Shown: piece after piece, positions 1 to 6,953 of the stretch
Numbering within the stretch: position 1 is the first letter of the stretch
Layout of the letters: every line of letters starts with the position of its first letter
DNA from: Calidifonticultor sp964387355
GTDB lineage: Bacteria; Actinomycetota; Humimicrobiia; Humimicrobiales; Humimicrobiaceae
Direction: 5' to 3'
DNA length: 15,867 nt
NCBI GenBank assembly: GCA_964387355.1
Contig: CAYLWJ010000184.1
Span: forward strand, 1 to 15,867
Position numbers and translations under genes: made by a program
Notes under the pieces: model-generated
What the model saw: the letters and a program-made list of their open reading frames with translations, nothing else
The model's database searches: none
What the model was told of the DNA's origin: nothing

Positions 1-146
1 GTAATTATTTTATTAAAACCAATTTATTAATACTAATTAAAACTGCATATAAATTATTGTATTTTACAATTATTGTAATTTAGGTTTTAAGCAAGTAAAA
101 TATATCTAAAGTAAAAAACATATTAAAGTAAAACATAATTAGTTCT

Positions 147-235
147 TGCTGAATAATTGACTGAAATTTTAAAAATTTAAAAAATTTTGTGCTTAATGAA
201 TTCAATTTTTTTATATAATAGTGAATTATTCAGCA
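147..235. repeat. 16-bp imperfect inverted repeat pair
   Basis: TGCTGAATAATTGACT at 147-162 is matched at 15 of 16 positions by the reverse complement of 220-235 (AGTGAATTATTCAGCA). About 57 bases of A/T-rich sequence separate the arms. Each arm also contains its own small dyad of the type TGAAT-N-ATTSA, so the pair may be two operator sites rather than one long hairpin. Confidence 0.6.
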
Positions 236-264
236 TAAACTATTTAGTTATAAACTATTTAGTT
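235..264. repeat. 2 x 15-bp perfect tandem repeat
   Basis: The unit ATAAACTATTTAGTT occurs at 235-249 and again, identically, at 250-264. Each unit contains the arms AACTA/TAGTT. It is one of many short tandem duplications in this window. Confidence 0.85.
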
Positions 265-283
265 ATTTATATATCTATATAAT

Positions 284-865
284 TTATTTAAATAATAATT
301 TTAAACAATCAATGGCAAATGCTTCCCAATCTTCACCTTCAGGATCAATCAACCCTTGAATTAAAAGACCAATAGTTAAAGCAAATAAAAGTCGGGCAGT
401 TGTTCTTGGATTAGTATTTCTAATATACCCTTTAGCAATACCCTCTTTTATTATTTCTGAAAAAAAATCTAAATAATCTTTATAAGATTTAGAAACTACT
501 TCTTTTAAATTTGGGTTATTAATACCTTTTATATAAAATTCCAAAAAAATTACTATTTGATTTAGGTCTTCTAGGAATACTGGTTTAACTTTTTTAGGCA
601 AGTTAATTATTGCTGATAATAAATCATTAGATTCTAATTTTGCATCATTTAATAAATTTCCTATCTTTTCCATCCACTGGTTTAAAAGCAACAAAAGTAT
701 ATCTTGCTTTGTAGCAAAATGATAATAAAATGCTCCTTTTGTAACCCCTGCCTGCTGGCAAATTTCATCAACCTGAGTTTCTTCATAGCCTTTTTTAGAA
801 AAGCACTCAAGTGCTGACTTTAAAATATTTAATTTTGTTTCCTTTCCTTTTTCTTCTTGTGTCAA
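284..865 (-). CDS. TetR/AcrR-family transcriptional regulator
   Basis: A 193-residue protein of normal TetR-family length. The N-terminal DNA-binding domain spans about residues 10-57, with the helix-turn-helix around residues 31-52 ending in the family signature VTKGAFYYHFATKQDIL. The remaining residues form a ligand-binding helical domain that is not conserved enough to name a ligand. The start is TTG at 863-865, without a clear ribosome binding site; no ATG is available near it in frame. It is the last gene of the long minus-strand isoprenoid/hopanoid run, 45 bases after ispE. A near-palindrome (AGTGAAT-CT-ATTGACT, 885-900) sits about 20 bases before the start, and similar dyads lie past its 3' end, so autoregulation is plausible. 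A role in controlling membrane lipid genes is inferred from position only. Confidence 0.93.
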   Translation of the reverse strand: MTQEEKGKETKLNILKSALECFSKKGYEETQVDEICQQAGVTKGAFYYHFATKQDILLLLLNQWMEKIGNLLNDAKLESNDLLSAIINLPKKVKPVFLEDLNQIVIFLEFYIKGINNPNLKEVVSKSYKDYLDFFSEIIKEGIAKGYIRNTNPRTTARLLFALTIGLLIQGLIDPEGEDWEAFAIDCLKLLFK

Positions 866-884
866 TTTTATTAAATAATTTATT

Positions 885-900
885 AGTGAATCTATTGACT
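885..900. promoter_or_regulatory. candidate TetR operator upstream of tetR
   Basis: AGTGAATCTATTGACT is an interrupted dyad with arms AGTGAAT and ATTGACT matching at 6 of 7 positions. It lies about 20 bases before the regulator's start codon. The core TGAAT-N(1-2)-ATT(C/G)A recurs at 150-160 and 222-232. Known TetR-type lipid regulators such as Bacillus FadR bind dyads beginning TGAAT, so the resemblance is suggestive only. Confidence 0.35.
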
Positions 901-910
901 ATATCATTAA

Positions 911-2002
911 TTAAGGGACTGTCTTAGTTATAAATTTTTTAAGTTTATTAATTTTTTCAATTTTACAAATTATTTTTTTAGCCTCATTCTCTGAATCTGC
1001 TAAACAAAAAACAGCTGGGCCACTTCCTGCTAAATGAAATTTTGTACCGGTTAAATCTTCTAAAACCCTTAGCCATTTTCTATAACAAGAAAACTTTTGA
1101 GCATAAACTTCTTCAAATACATTAAAAATATAATCCTTTAAAAAATTGTTTCCTTTCGTTAAAACTGTAGTATTTATTTTTTTTAAAGACTCAATTAAAA
1201 CATTACTTTTGGATTTACTAAAATTAAAGGACGTTCCATCAATACTATTGTTACTTTCATCTATTATACCATTTAAGTTGCAACCTTCAAAATTATCATT
1301 ATCCTCTCCATTATTATTAAAATTAATATCTTTTTCAAAAATTTCACTATTAGAACTATTAAGGATAGCATTAAGAATCTTTGTGGTATGAAAACCATTT
1401 GTATAATTTTTAGGTGTAATCATTGAATAAAGAACTTTTGTTTTTTGTTTTATATTAATTGGTAGTAAAACTACTGTAAGCCATTTTTCAGGAAGAGAAT
1501 TAATTTTTTCTAAAATTTCCCCTCTACCTCTTGCAATACATGTCCCTCCGTATATAAAAAATGGAATATCTGAGCCTATTTTAGATCCAATTTCTGCAAG
1601 CTCATCATTTGTCAAATTTAATTTCCATAATTTATTTAATCCTTTTAATGCAGCCGCTGCATCGCTTGAACCACCGCCTAAACCAGCACTAGAAGGAATA
1701 TTTTTATGTAAATAAATGACAGCACCACCTTTATACCCAGATATTTCCTTTAAAAGAATTGCAGCTTTATATACTAAATTATTATTTAAATAATTATGAT
1801 CATCATAAAAAAACAAACTGTCTTTTTCAGGTAAATTGTTATAATCAGGAATAATTTTAATCCATTCATTTTCCCAAAAAGTTAAAACATCACAAATATC
1901 TATTGTTTGCATTACAGATATTATTTCATGATATCCGTCTGCTCTTTTGCCAAGAACCTCTAATGTTAAATTTATTTTTGCTGGAGCTAATTGACAAATC
2001 AT
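911..2002 (-). CDS. ispE: 4-diphosphocytidyl-2-C-methyl-D-erythritol kinase (IspE)
   Basis: GHMP-family kinase that phosphorylates the 2-hydroxyl of CDP-methylerythritol in the MEP isoprenoid pathway, using ATP. The N-terminus MICQLAPAKINLTLEVLGKR, followed by ADGYHEI, is typical of IspE. The glycine-rich ATP loop PSSAGLGGGSSDAAA is at about residues 103-117, and the C-terminal LAGSGPAVF motif at about 324-332. I place the start at the ATG at 2000-2002 (363 aa). The upstream GTG at 2009-2011 falls inside the AAGGTGG ribosome binding site of that ATG. Usual IspE length is near 285 aa; the excess is an Asn/Ser/Lys-rich insert at about residues 205-285, between two structural motifs. The gene follows DUF116 with only a short gap, so it is probably co-transcribed. 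Confidence 0.95.
   Translation of the reverse strand: MICQLAPAKINLTLEVLGKRADGYHEIISVMQTIDICDVLTFWENEWIKIIPDYNNLPEKDSLFFYDDHNYLNNNLVYKAAILLKEISGYKGGAVIYLHKNIPSSAGLGGGSSDAAAALKGLNKLWKLNLTNDELAEIGSKIGSDIPFFIYGGTCIARGRGEILEKINSLPEKWLTVVLLPINIKQKTKVLYSMITPKNYTNGFHTTKILNAILNSSNSEIFEKDINFNNNGEDNDNFEGCNLNGIIDESNNSIDGTSFNFSKSKSNVLIESLKKINTTVLTKGNNFLKDYIFNVFEEVYAQKFSCYRKWLRVLEDLTGTKFHLAGSGPAVFCLADSENEAKKIICKIEKINKLKKFITKTVP
1148..1390 (-). other. low-complexity insert region within ispE
   Basis: About 75-80 residues rich in Asn, Asp, Ser and Lys are added between the conserved kinase core and the C-terminal AGSGPAVF motif of IspE. The insert keeps the reading frame and contains no stop. Boundaries are estimated from general knowledge of the IspE family, not from an alignment. 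Confidence 0.6.
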
Positions 2003-2029
2003 AAAGCCCACCTTTTTAAATATTTTTTT

Positions 2030-2473
2030 TCAAGATTTTAATACTTCTATTGCATATTCTATATCCACTTCAGTATCAACACAGCCATCTTTTGTTAATG
2101 GTATTAATTCAATAACAGGCATTTTTATTGTTTTTTTAACTTTCTTTTTTACCATATATACGCCTTCTATAAGTTCTTTCATGCATGCTACAGCTACAAT
2201 TCCTTCAGGAAGCATTTTTTCTACAAAATTTACCGCTAAAGCTCCACCTGGTGCAATGCAAATTCCTTTATAATTTAATTCTTCTGCAACTCTCTTTAAC
2301 TGCCCAATTGCACAATTATTTATACATTTCACACAATTCAAGCCATTTTCATCTAATTTTGCTGGACATTTTTTAGATGGTCTAAGACAATGAGAAATTA
2401 ATAATACTCTTTTAGAATAATCAATTTTTGAAATTTTACTCTTTTTACTTTTTTCTTTTATTTTTATTGTCAT
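2030..2473 (-). CDS. DUF116 family cysteine-rich protein
   Basis: A 147-residue soluble protein that I recognise as DUF116, whose biochemical function is not established. It starts at ATG 2471-2473 behind a good GAGGT ribosome binding site six bases away. Cysteines fall at residues 29, 36, 47, 50, 54, 72, 97 and 131. They include the compact set C47-x2-C50-x3-C54 and the conserved HCLRPSKKCPAK and IAPGG segments. This pattern suggests metal or iron-sulfur binding, which is inference. It is shorter than many DUF116 proteins and lacks an N-terminal membrane part. It sits between shc and ispE. Its cysteine cluster is notable because IspG and IspH of the MEP pathway, and HpnH in this cluster, are iron-sulfur enzymes. 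The N-terminus is Lys/Ser-rich. Confidence 0.85.
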   Translation of the reverse strand: MTIKIKEKSKKSKISKIDYSKRVLLISHCLRPSKKCPAKLDENGLNCVKCINNCAIGQLKRVAEELNYKGICIAPGGALAVNFVEKMLPEGIVAVACMKELIEGVYMVKKKVKKTIKMPVIELIPLTKDGCVDTEVDIEYAIEVLKS

Positions 2474-2606
2474 ATTAATACCTCTTTTTATTATTTTTTT
2501 ATTATTTTTATTTTTGTAAAAAAATTCTTTTATTATTTTTTATATTTCATAATATTTTTATACTTCATAATTATTTAATTGTTTTTTGTTTTTTTAGCTT
2601 TAAAGA

Positions 2607-2628
2607 ATTAAAAGTTTATTAAAAGTTT
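2607..2628. repeat. 2 x 11-bp perfect tandem repeat over the shc stop
   Basis: ATTAAAAGTTT occurs at 2607-2617 and identically at 2618-2628, spanning the stop codon of squalene-hopene cyclase (2619-2621). The rest of the spacer up to the DUF116 gene (2474-2606) is A/T homopolymer-like with no clear hairpin. Confidence 0.8.
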
Positions 2629-4709
2629 ATTTTTTTAAATTTTGACAATGCCAATAGTGGAAAGTAGTCTTTATACATTTCATATTTTAAATAAAAAGTG
2701 CCAGGAAAACCTCCACCTGTATAAAAATCTTCACTCCAACTGCCATCAGTATTTTGTGAGTTAATTAAAAATTTTATTCCATTTTTTGCATACTCTGACT
2801 GTGGTTCAACAGCCAACAAACCTAATACAGCCCAAGCAGTTTGAGAAGCAGTACTTGATTTTAGACTAACAAATTTTTTAAACTCAAATGAATCACAGCT
2901 CTCTCCCCAACCACCATCGGTATTATTATTCTGTTCTAGCCATTTTTTTGCTTTAAGAATTGCGGTCTCAAAATATTTATTAATATATTGTTCTAAAATT
3001 TGGAAATTATAATCCCTTAAATTATAATCCCTTATAATATGTTTATAATATTCATAACTTTGTAAAACTTTGCTTGTCCCATATATATAAGCAATTCCCC
3101 ATCTTCCATACCAGCTTCCGTCTTCTTCCTGAGATTCAATTAGGTATTTAAAAGCCTTTAAAATATTTTTATTAAAATTTAATTTATGCAATCTAAAAAA
3201 TAAATCTTTATTTACATCTTTTAATTTACTTGTATTAGCTTTTAATAAGCTTAAAGGGTTTAAGATAATACTGCCTATTGCATATAATACATGAGCCGTT
3301 ATATCAGGACTTCCAAAATCAAGCGGTGTGATAAAATCAGCATATGGTATAAATTTTAAAAGTTTTTTATTATTATCCCTATCAAAGGCAGCCCAGCTAC
3401 CATCTTTATTTTGCATATCTAAAATCCAATTTAAACCATTATAAATAGCTTCTGCTTTTTCAAATTCTTCTTCTTTGTTCATTTGAACTGAATTTAGTGC
3501 ACAGCAAACAATTGCTGTATCATCTACATCAGGATAAAATTTATTCTCAAATTCAAAAGACCAGCATCCTGGCATTGTCAAAGGATTTTTTACTTTCCAA
3601 TCGCCATAAATTTTTATTTGTTTTTTTAAAAGCCATTTAGCTGCCATTTGTAAATTTAAGTTATCTCTTTCTAAGCCTGAATTGGCTAAAGCAAGTGTTG
3701 TCCATGCAGTATCCCAAACTGGTGAAGTAGCAGGCTGAAGAATAAATATATTTTCATTTTCACCAATAAAATCTTCAAGCCCTTTTAAACCTTTTTTAAT
3801 TATTGGATTTTCATTGTCATAACCTATACATTTTAATGCAATTAATGAAAACAGCCATGGGAGCATTATTCCACCCCAGCTTCCGTCATTTTCTTGATGT
3901 GAAACTATCCATTCTTCAACTTTTTTTAATGCATGTTTTCTGCTTAATTTAAAATTTGAAGGAAATTTTTCAAAAAAATTTAATGCAGAATTTAAAGCTA
4001 AAAAAATATTCTCGAGGCTGAAGAAAGACTTTGCTTTAAAAGGAACCCCAGTTTTTATATTTTTTTTATTTTCATACAGCTCAAATATATTAACACCTTC
4101 TTCTAAATTAAAAACTGGACGCAATGTAAGAATAATACTAAATGCTAAAATTGTTGCCCTTGTCCAACTTGCAAAATCATAAATATTAATATAAAACCAT
4201 TTTGGAAGATAAATAATTTCTGGTGGAACTATTGGCAGGGCTGACCAAGCATACTGTCCAAACAAAGCAAGTATTATTTTTGTATAAGTATTTGTTTTTT
4301 CAATACCCCCTTTTGAAAGAATAAATTCTCTCGCTTTTGTCATTACAGAGCTGTTATTATCAAGTCCAATAATCTTAAGACAAAAATAGGTCTGTACAGT
4401 TACATCTAAGCTTCCCTCACCCTTATAATAAAGACTCCATGAACCATCTTTATTTTGATTATTCTTAAAATAATTATAAGCTTTCTTTTCCCTATCTATG
4501 TTTTTTATCCCAAAAATTCTTATTAATGGAATAAAGCCGGCAACAACACTGACATCGGCCTCAAGCAAACCTACCCAGTATCCTTCTTTATGCTGCTTGC
4601 TAAGCAAATAATTCTGTGATTTTTCAATACATTTATTAACATCATAATTTAAATTTAATGAAACATTATACATTTTATTATATTTATCATTATGCTTATC
4701 ATTACACAT
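2619..4709 (-). CDS. shc: squalene-hopene cyclase
   Basis: Class II triterpene cyclase that protonates squalene and folds it into hopene or hopanol; family members are monotopic membrane enzymes. The catalytic acid motif DVDDTA is at about residues 394-399. At least six QW-type repeats are visible (for example QNKDGSW, QENDGSW, QEEDGSW, NTDGGW, QNTDGSW), and the C-terminal GFPGTFYLKYEMYKDYFP block is diagnostic. I choose the ATG at 4707-4709 (696 aa) because AAGGA lies eight bases before it. An upstream TTG (4757) and ATGs (4751, 4715) are in frame but have no or poorly spaced ribosome sites. The chosen start overlaps the hpnA stop by eight bases, suggesting translational coupling. It is longer than the usual 630-680 residues because of small inserts, one made by a 15-bp duplication (RDYNL/RDYNF). 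Confidence 0.96.
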   Translation of the reverse strand: MCNDKHNDKYNKMYNVSLNLNYDVNKCIEKSQNYLLSKQHKEGYWVGLLEADVSVVAGFIPLIRIFGIKNIDREKKAYNYFKNNQNKDGSWSLYYKGEGSLDVTVQTYFCLKIIGLDNNSSVMTKAREFILSKGGIEKTNTYTKIILALFGQYAWSALPIVPPEIIYLPKWFYINIYDFASWTRATILAFSIILTLRPVFNLEEGVNIFELYENKKNIKTGVPFKAKSFFSLENIFLALNSALNFFEKFPSNFKLSRKHALKKVEEWIVSHQENDGSWGGIMLPWLFSLIALKCIGYDNENPIIKKGLKGLEDFIGENENIFILQPATSPVWDTAWTTLALANSGLERDNLNLQMAAKWLLKKQIKIYGDWKVKNPLTMPGCWSFEFENKFYPDVDDTAIVCCALNSVQMNKEEEFEKAEAIYNGLNWILDMQNKDGSWAAFDRDNNKKLLKFIPYADFITPLDFGSPDITAHVLYAIGSIILNPLSLLKANTSKLKDVNKDLFFRLHKLNFNKNILKAFKYLIESQEEDGSWYGRWGIAYIYGTSKVLQSYEYYKHIIRDYNLRDYNFQILEQYINKYFETAILKAKKWLEQNNNTDGGWGESCDSFEFKKFVSLKSSTASQTAWAVLGLLAVEPQSEYAKNGIKFLINSQNTDGSWSEDFYTGGGFPGTFYLKYEMYKDYFPLLALSKFKKINF
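3004..3033. repeat. 2 x 15-bp perfect in-frame tandem duplication in shc
   Basis: AAATTATAATCCCTT at 3004-3018 is repeated exactly at 3019-3033 and encodes the pentapeptides RDYNL and RDYNF of the cyclase. The unit length keeps the frame. Confidence 0.9.
4684..4707. repeat. 2 x 12-bp imperfect tandem repeat at the hpnA/shc junction
   Basis: TTATCATTATGC (4684-4695) and TTATCATTACAC (4696-4707) match at 9 of 12 positions. They cover the shc start region and the hpnA stop, giving the repetitive CNDKHNDKYNK peptide at the Shc N-terminus. Confidence 0.65.
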
Positions 4710-5751
4710 ATCCATAATCCTTAAACCACTTAACTGATTTTTCAAATGCATTTTCAATAGGATTTAATGTCAAACCTAATTCTTTTACGCTTTCTATGCA
4801 GTTAAAAAACCTAAATTTAGATGCAGACTTTACAGCACAAACAGGTATATTAGGCTGTTTTTTTAAAATTTTTGCAGAAATTAGTTCATCTATATAACCG
4901 ATTCCTAAAGCTAACCAAAAGGGGATCTGAATACTTGGGGATTTAATTTTTGTAATTGATGAGAGTATTTCAAATATTTGTTTTAAGGTTAAATTTTTAT
5001 TTCCTGCTATATATTTTTTCCCAATTACACCTTTTTTTATTGCCAAAATATGAGCAAGTGCCACGTCTTCAACATCAATTATATTTAAACCAGTGTTAAT
5101 GTAGGCTGGCATTTTTCCCCGTAAGAAGTCTAAAACAATTTTACCTGTAGGAGTAGGTTTAATGTCCCAAGAACCAATTGGAGTTGTTGGTGCAATTATA
5201 ACTATCGGAAGACCTTGCTGAATGTATTTATTTACTTCAATTTCTGCAAGAATTTTAGTTTTTTTGTAGTCACCATATACATCATTGATATCATTTAATT
5301 TAGAATAATCAGGATCGTAATTATTATAACTATTGTAACTATTATTATAACCATCATAACCATTATTAAAATTATTTAAGAGCTTTACAGTTGATTCACT
5401 ACTTGTGTAAATAATTTTTTCTATATTTAAATTTTTCGCAACTTCTAAAACATTTTTTGTTCCTTCAACATTAGTTTTAAAAAAAATATCTTTATTTTTT
5501 TCCCAAAAAGAATAAACAGCAGCTGTATGAATACAAATATTACAGCCTTTCATTGCACTCTCAATTGAATGTTTGTCATTTAAATCACCATAAAAAATTT
5601 TAACAGGCAAATCTTTTATTCCTAAAAGATTGCTTGACTTTCTTACAAGCACATGGACATTATAGCCTTCCAATACTAACTTTCTAGCAATATTGCATCC
5701 AATAAAGCCGCTTGCTCCAGTTAAAAATATATTTTTAATTTTTTCTGACAT
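4702..5751 (-). CDS. hpnA: hopanoid-associated NAD-dependent sugar epimerase (HpnA-like)
   Basis: Extended short-chain dehydrogenase of the NAD-dependent epimerase type, 349 aa. The nucleotide-binding motif TGASGFIG is at residues 11-18 and the catalytic YxxxK (YKKTK) at about 162-166, followed by ILAE as in HpnA and dihydroflavonol-reductase-like relatives. HpnA is conserved in hopanoid clusters, but its substrate is not firmly established; a role in side-chain sugar modification is inferred from context. It lies between hpnH (83-base gap) and shc (short overlap), which supports the specific HpnA name. A tyrosine/asparagine-rich insert of about 28 residues at 125-152 has arisen from short triplet-like repeats (about 5296-5379). 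The ATG at 5749-5751 lacks a strong ribosome binding site. Confidence 0.88.
   Translation of the reverse strand: MSEKIKNIFLTGASGFIGCNIARKLVLEGYNVHVLVRKSSNLLGIKDLPVKIFYGDLNDKHSIESAMKGCNICIHTAAVYSFWEKNKDIFFKTNVEGTKNVLEVAKNLNIEKIIYTSSESTVKLLNNFNNGYDGYNNSYNSYNNYDPDYSKLNDINDVYGDYKKTKILAEIEVNKYIQQGLPIVIIAPTTPIGSWDIKPTPTGKIVLDFLRGKMPAYINTGLNIIDVEDVALAHILAIKKGVIGKKYIAGNKNLTLKQIFEILSSITKIKSPSIQIPFWLALGIGYIDELISAKILKKQPNIPVCAVKSASKFRFFNCIESVKELGLTLNPIENAFEKSVKWFKDYGYV
5296..5379 (-). repeat. Asn/Tyr-rich repetitive insert in hpnA
   Basis: Degenerate 9- and 12-base repeats of the type TAACTATTG/TAACTATTATTA code for an Asn-Tyr-Gly-Ser-rich peptide. It sits between the conserved YTSSES strand and the catalytic YKKTK helix, where related enzymes carry a shorter loop. 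Confidence 0.6.
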
Positions 5752-5815
5752 AATATTCTGAAATAATATTTTGCATAATTTATTATATTTATAGAACTCT
5801 ATTTGTCTTAAAATA

Positions 5816-5833
5816 TTAGAAAAATTTTTCTAA
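5816..5833. promoter_or_regulatory. 18-bp perfect palindrome after hpnH
   Basis: TTAGAAAAATTTTTCTAA is a perfect palindrome lying one base past the hpnH stop (5835-5837), in the 83-base hpnH-hpnA spacer. The AAAAATTTTT core is an A-tract likely to be intrinsically bent. It could be a protein-binding site or a weak hairpin. No function can be assigned. Confidence 0.45.
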
Positions 5834-5834
5834 G

Positions 5835-6842
5835 TTATGGTTTTTTACCCAAAAAACTCCATTTTAAAACTTTATAAATATCTTTTAACGATTTAATACT
5901 TTTAATTGCACTCGCTTCAAAACCACAATGAACCATACAATTTTTACACCTTAAATCTTTATCAGGACCATAATTATCCCAATTCGTTTGAGTTATTAAA
6001 TCTTTATAAGTTGGAAAATGGGTGTCTGTAATTAAATAACAAGGGCTTTTCCATCCAGCAACATTAAATGTAGGATTAGCCCAAGGTGTGCATTTTAGAT
6101 TTCTATTACCAGATAAAAATTCCCAGTAAAATGGAGTATTGTATATTTTTACTCCATTTAAAGAATTATAAAGTTTGTAAAAAGTTTTATTAACTTCTTC
6201 TTTTTCCAAAAAAATATTATTCTCTACTCTTTCATAATAAAAACCAGGTGATACCATAATACTATGAACACCATAATTTGTTACCATTTTAAAAAAACTT
6301 AAAATTTCATTGATGTCTGTATCTTTGTAAATTGTTGTATTAGTTCTAACTGTAAAATTTAATTTAGCAGCCTTCTTAATCCCATCTAATGCTTTTTTAA
6401 AAACTAGATTGTTTCTTGTTATCATTGAGTGGGTGCCCGCAAGTCCATCTAAATGTACAACTATCGATAGTCTTTTATCAGGCTTTATTTCATCAATAAA
6501 TTCATATAACTTTAACCCATTTGTACATAGATAAACAAAAAATTTGTTTTTAATTAAAACTGAAATAATTTCTTTTATCTGAGGGTGGAGAAGCGGCTCA
6601 CCTCCAGTAATGGATACTACAGGTGCTTTTGCCTGTAATGCAGCATCTAAGCATTGCTCTACAGAAAGCATTTCAGACATATAATTTTTATACTCTATTA
6701 TTCTCCCACATCCACTGCATGAAAGATTACATTTAAAAAGAGGTTCTAACATAAGGACATAAGCAAACTTATCATTATTTTTAAAATTATTAACAATAAT
6801 ATGTTTTGTAAGTTTAGAAGCTAAATTAAAAGAATATATCAT
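5835..6842 (-). CDS. hpnH: adenosylhopane synthase, radical SAM (HpnH)
   Basis: Radical SAM enzyme of 335 aa. It is known in hopanoid producers to join the 5'-deoxyadenosyl radical to hopene, giving adenosylhopane, the first step towards C35 bacteriohopanepolyols. The [4Fe-4S]/SAM motif CNLSCSGC (CxxxCxxC) is at residues 38-45, GGEPLLHP starts at about 80, and the C-terminal CKNCMVHCGFEASA is shared with HpnH proteins. Length is normal and no large insert is visible. The start is ATG at 6840-6842 without an obvious ribosome binding site. Its position next to hpnA and shc, and opposite hpnG, fits the pathway order. The fold is shared with other radical SAM proteins, but the context makes HpnH the clear choice. 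Confidence 0.94.
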   Translation of the reverse strand: MIYSFNLASKLTKHIIVNNFKNNDKFAYVLMLEPLFKCNLSCSGCGRIIEYKNYMSEMLSVEQCLDAALQAKAPVVSITGGEPLLHPQIKEIISVLIKNKFFVYLCTNGLKLYEFIDEIKPDKRLSIVVHLDGLAGTHSMITRNNLVFKKALDGIKKAAKLNFTVRTNTTIYKDTDINEILSFFKMVTNYGVHSIMVSPGFYYERVENNIFLEKEEVNKTFYKLYNSLNGVKIYNTPFYWEFLSGNRNLKCTPWANPTFNVAGWKSPCYLITDTHFPTYKDLITQTNWDNYGPDKDLRCKNCMVHCGFEASAIKSIKSLKDIYKVLKWSFLGKKP

Positions 6843-6880
6843 TTTGTCATTTCAAATAATTATTTATATTATTTTCTAAA

Positions 6881-6900
6881 ATTACTTAATATTACTTAAT
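6881..6900. repeat. 2 x 10-bp perfect tandem repeat
   Basis: ATTACTTAAT occurs at 6881-6890 and identically at 6891-6900 in the spacer between fni and hpnH. The surrounding bases (6843-6953) carry further partial repeats of TTATT and no gene. Confidence 0.85.
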
Positions 6901-6953
6901 ATTATTTTGTTATTCTTTAAGATTATTTTCTTTAAAGTTATTCCTTAATTAAA

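Larger units (their letters stand above)
1..283. other. gene-free, very AT-rich left flank with dyads
   Basis: No convincing coding frame is visible. The stretch lies beyond the 3' end of the TetR gene and holds several short dyads: TGAAT/ATTGA around 150-160, TGAATTCA at 197-204 and TGAATTATTCA at 222-232. It also holds a 15-bp perfect tandem repeat at 235-264. It could be the control region of a gene lying to the left of the window; that is inference, since the neighbouring gene is not visible. Confidence 0.5.

Noticed and set aside
147..264. Miniature transposable element
   Set aside because: The 16-base inverted arms enclose only about 57 bases, and no target-site duplication flanks them; the 15-bp repeat to the right lies outside and has a different sequence.
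1146..1391. Open frame on the plus strand opposite the ispE insert
   Set aside because: It lies wholly inside ispE on the other strand, has a Leu/Ser-rich composition produced by the antisense of the Asn/Lys-rich insert, and shows no domain or ribosome site.
2003..2011. GTG at 2009-2011 as ispE start
   Set aside because: The GTG is part of the AAGGTGG ribosome binding site for the ATG at 2000-2002, and family proteins start at the residue equivalent to that ATG.
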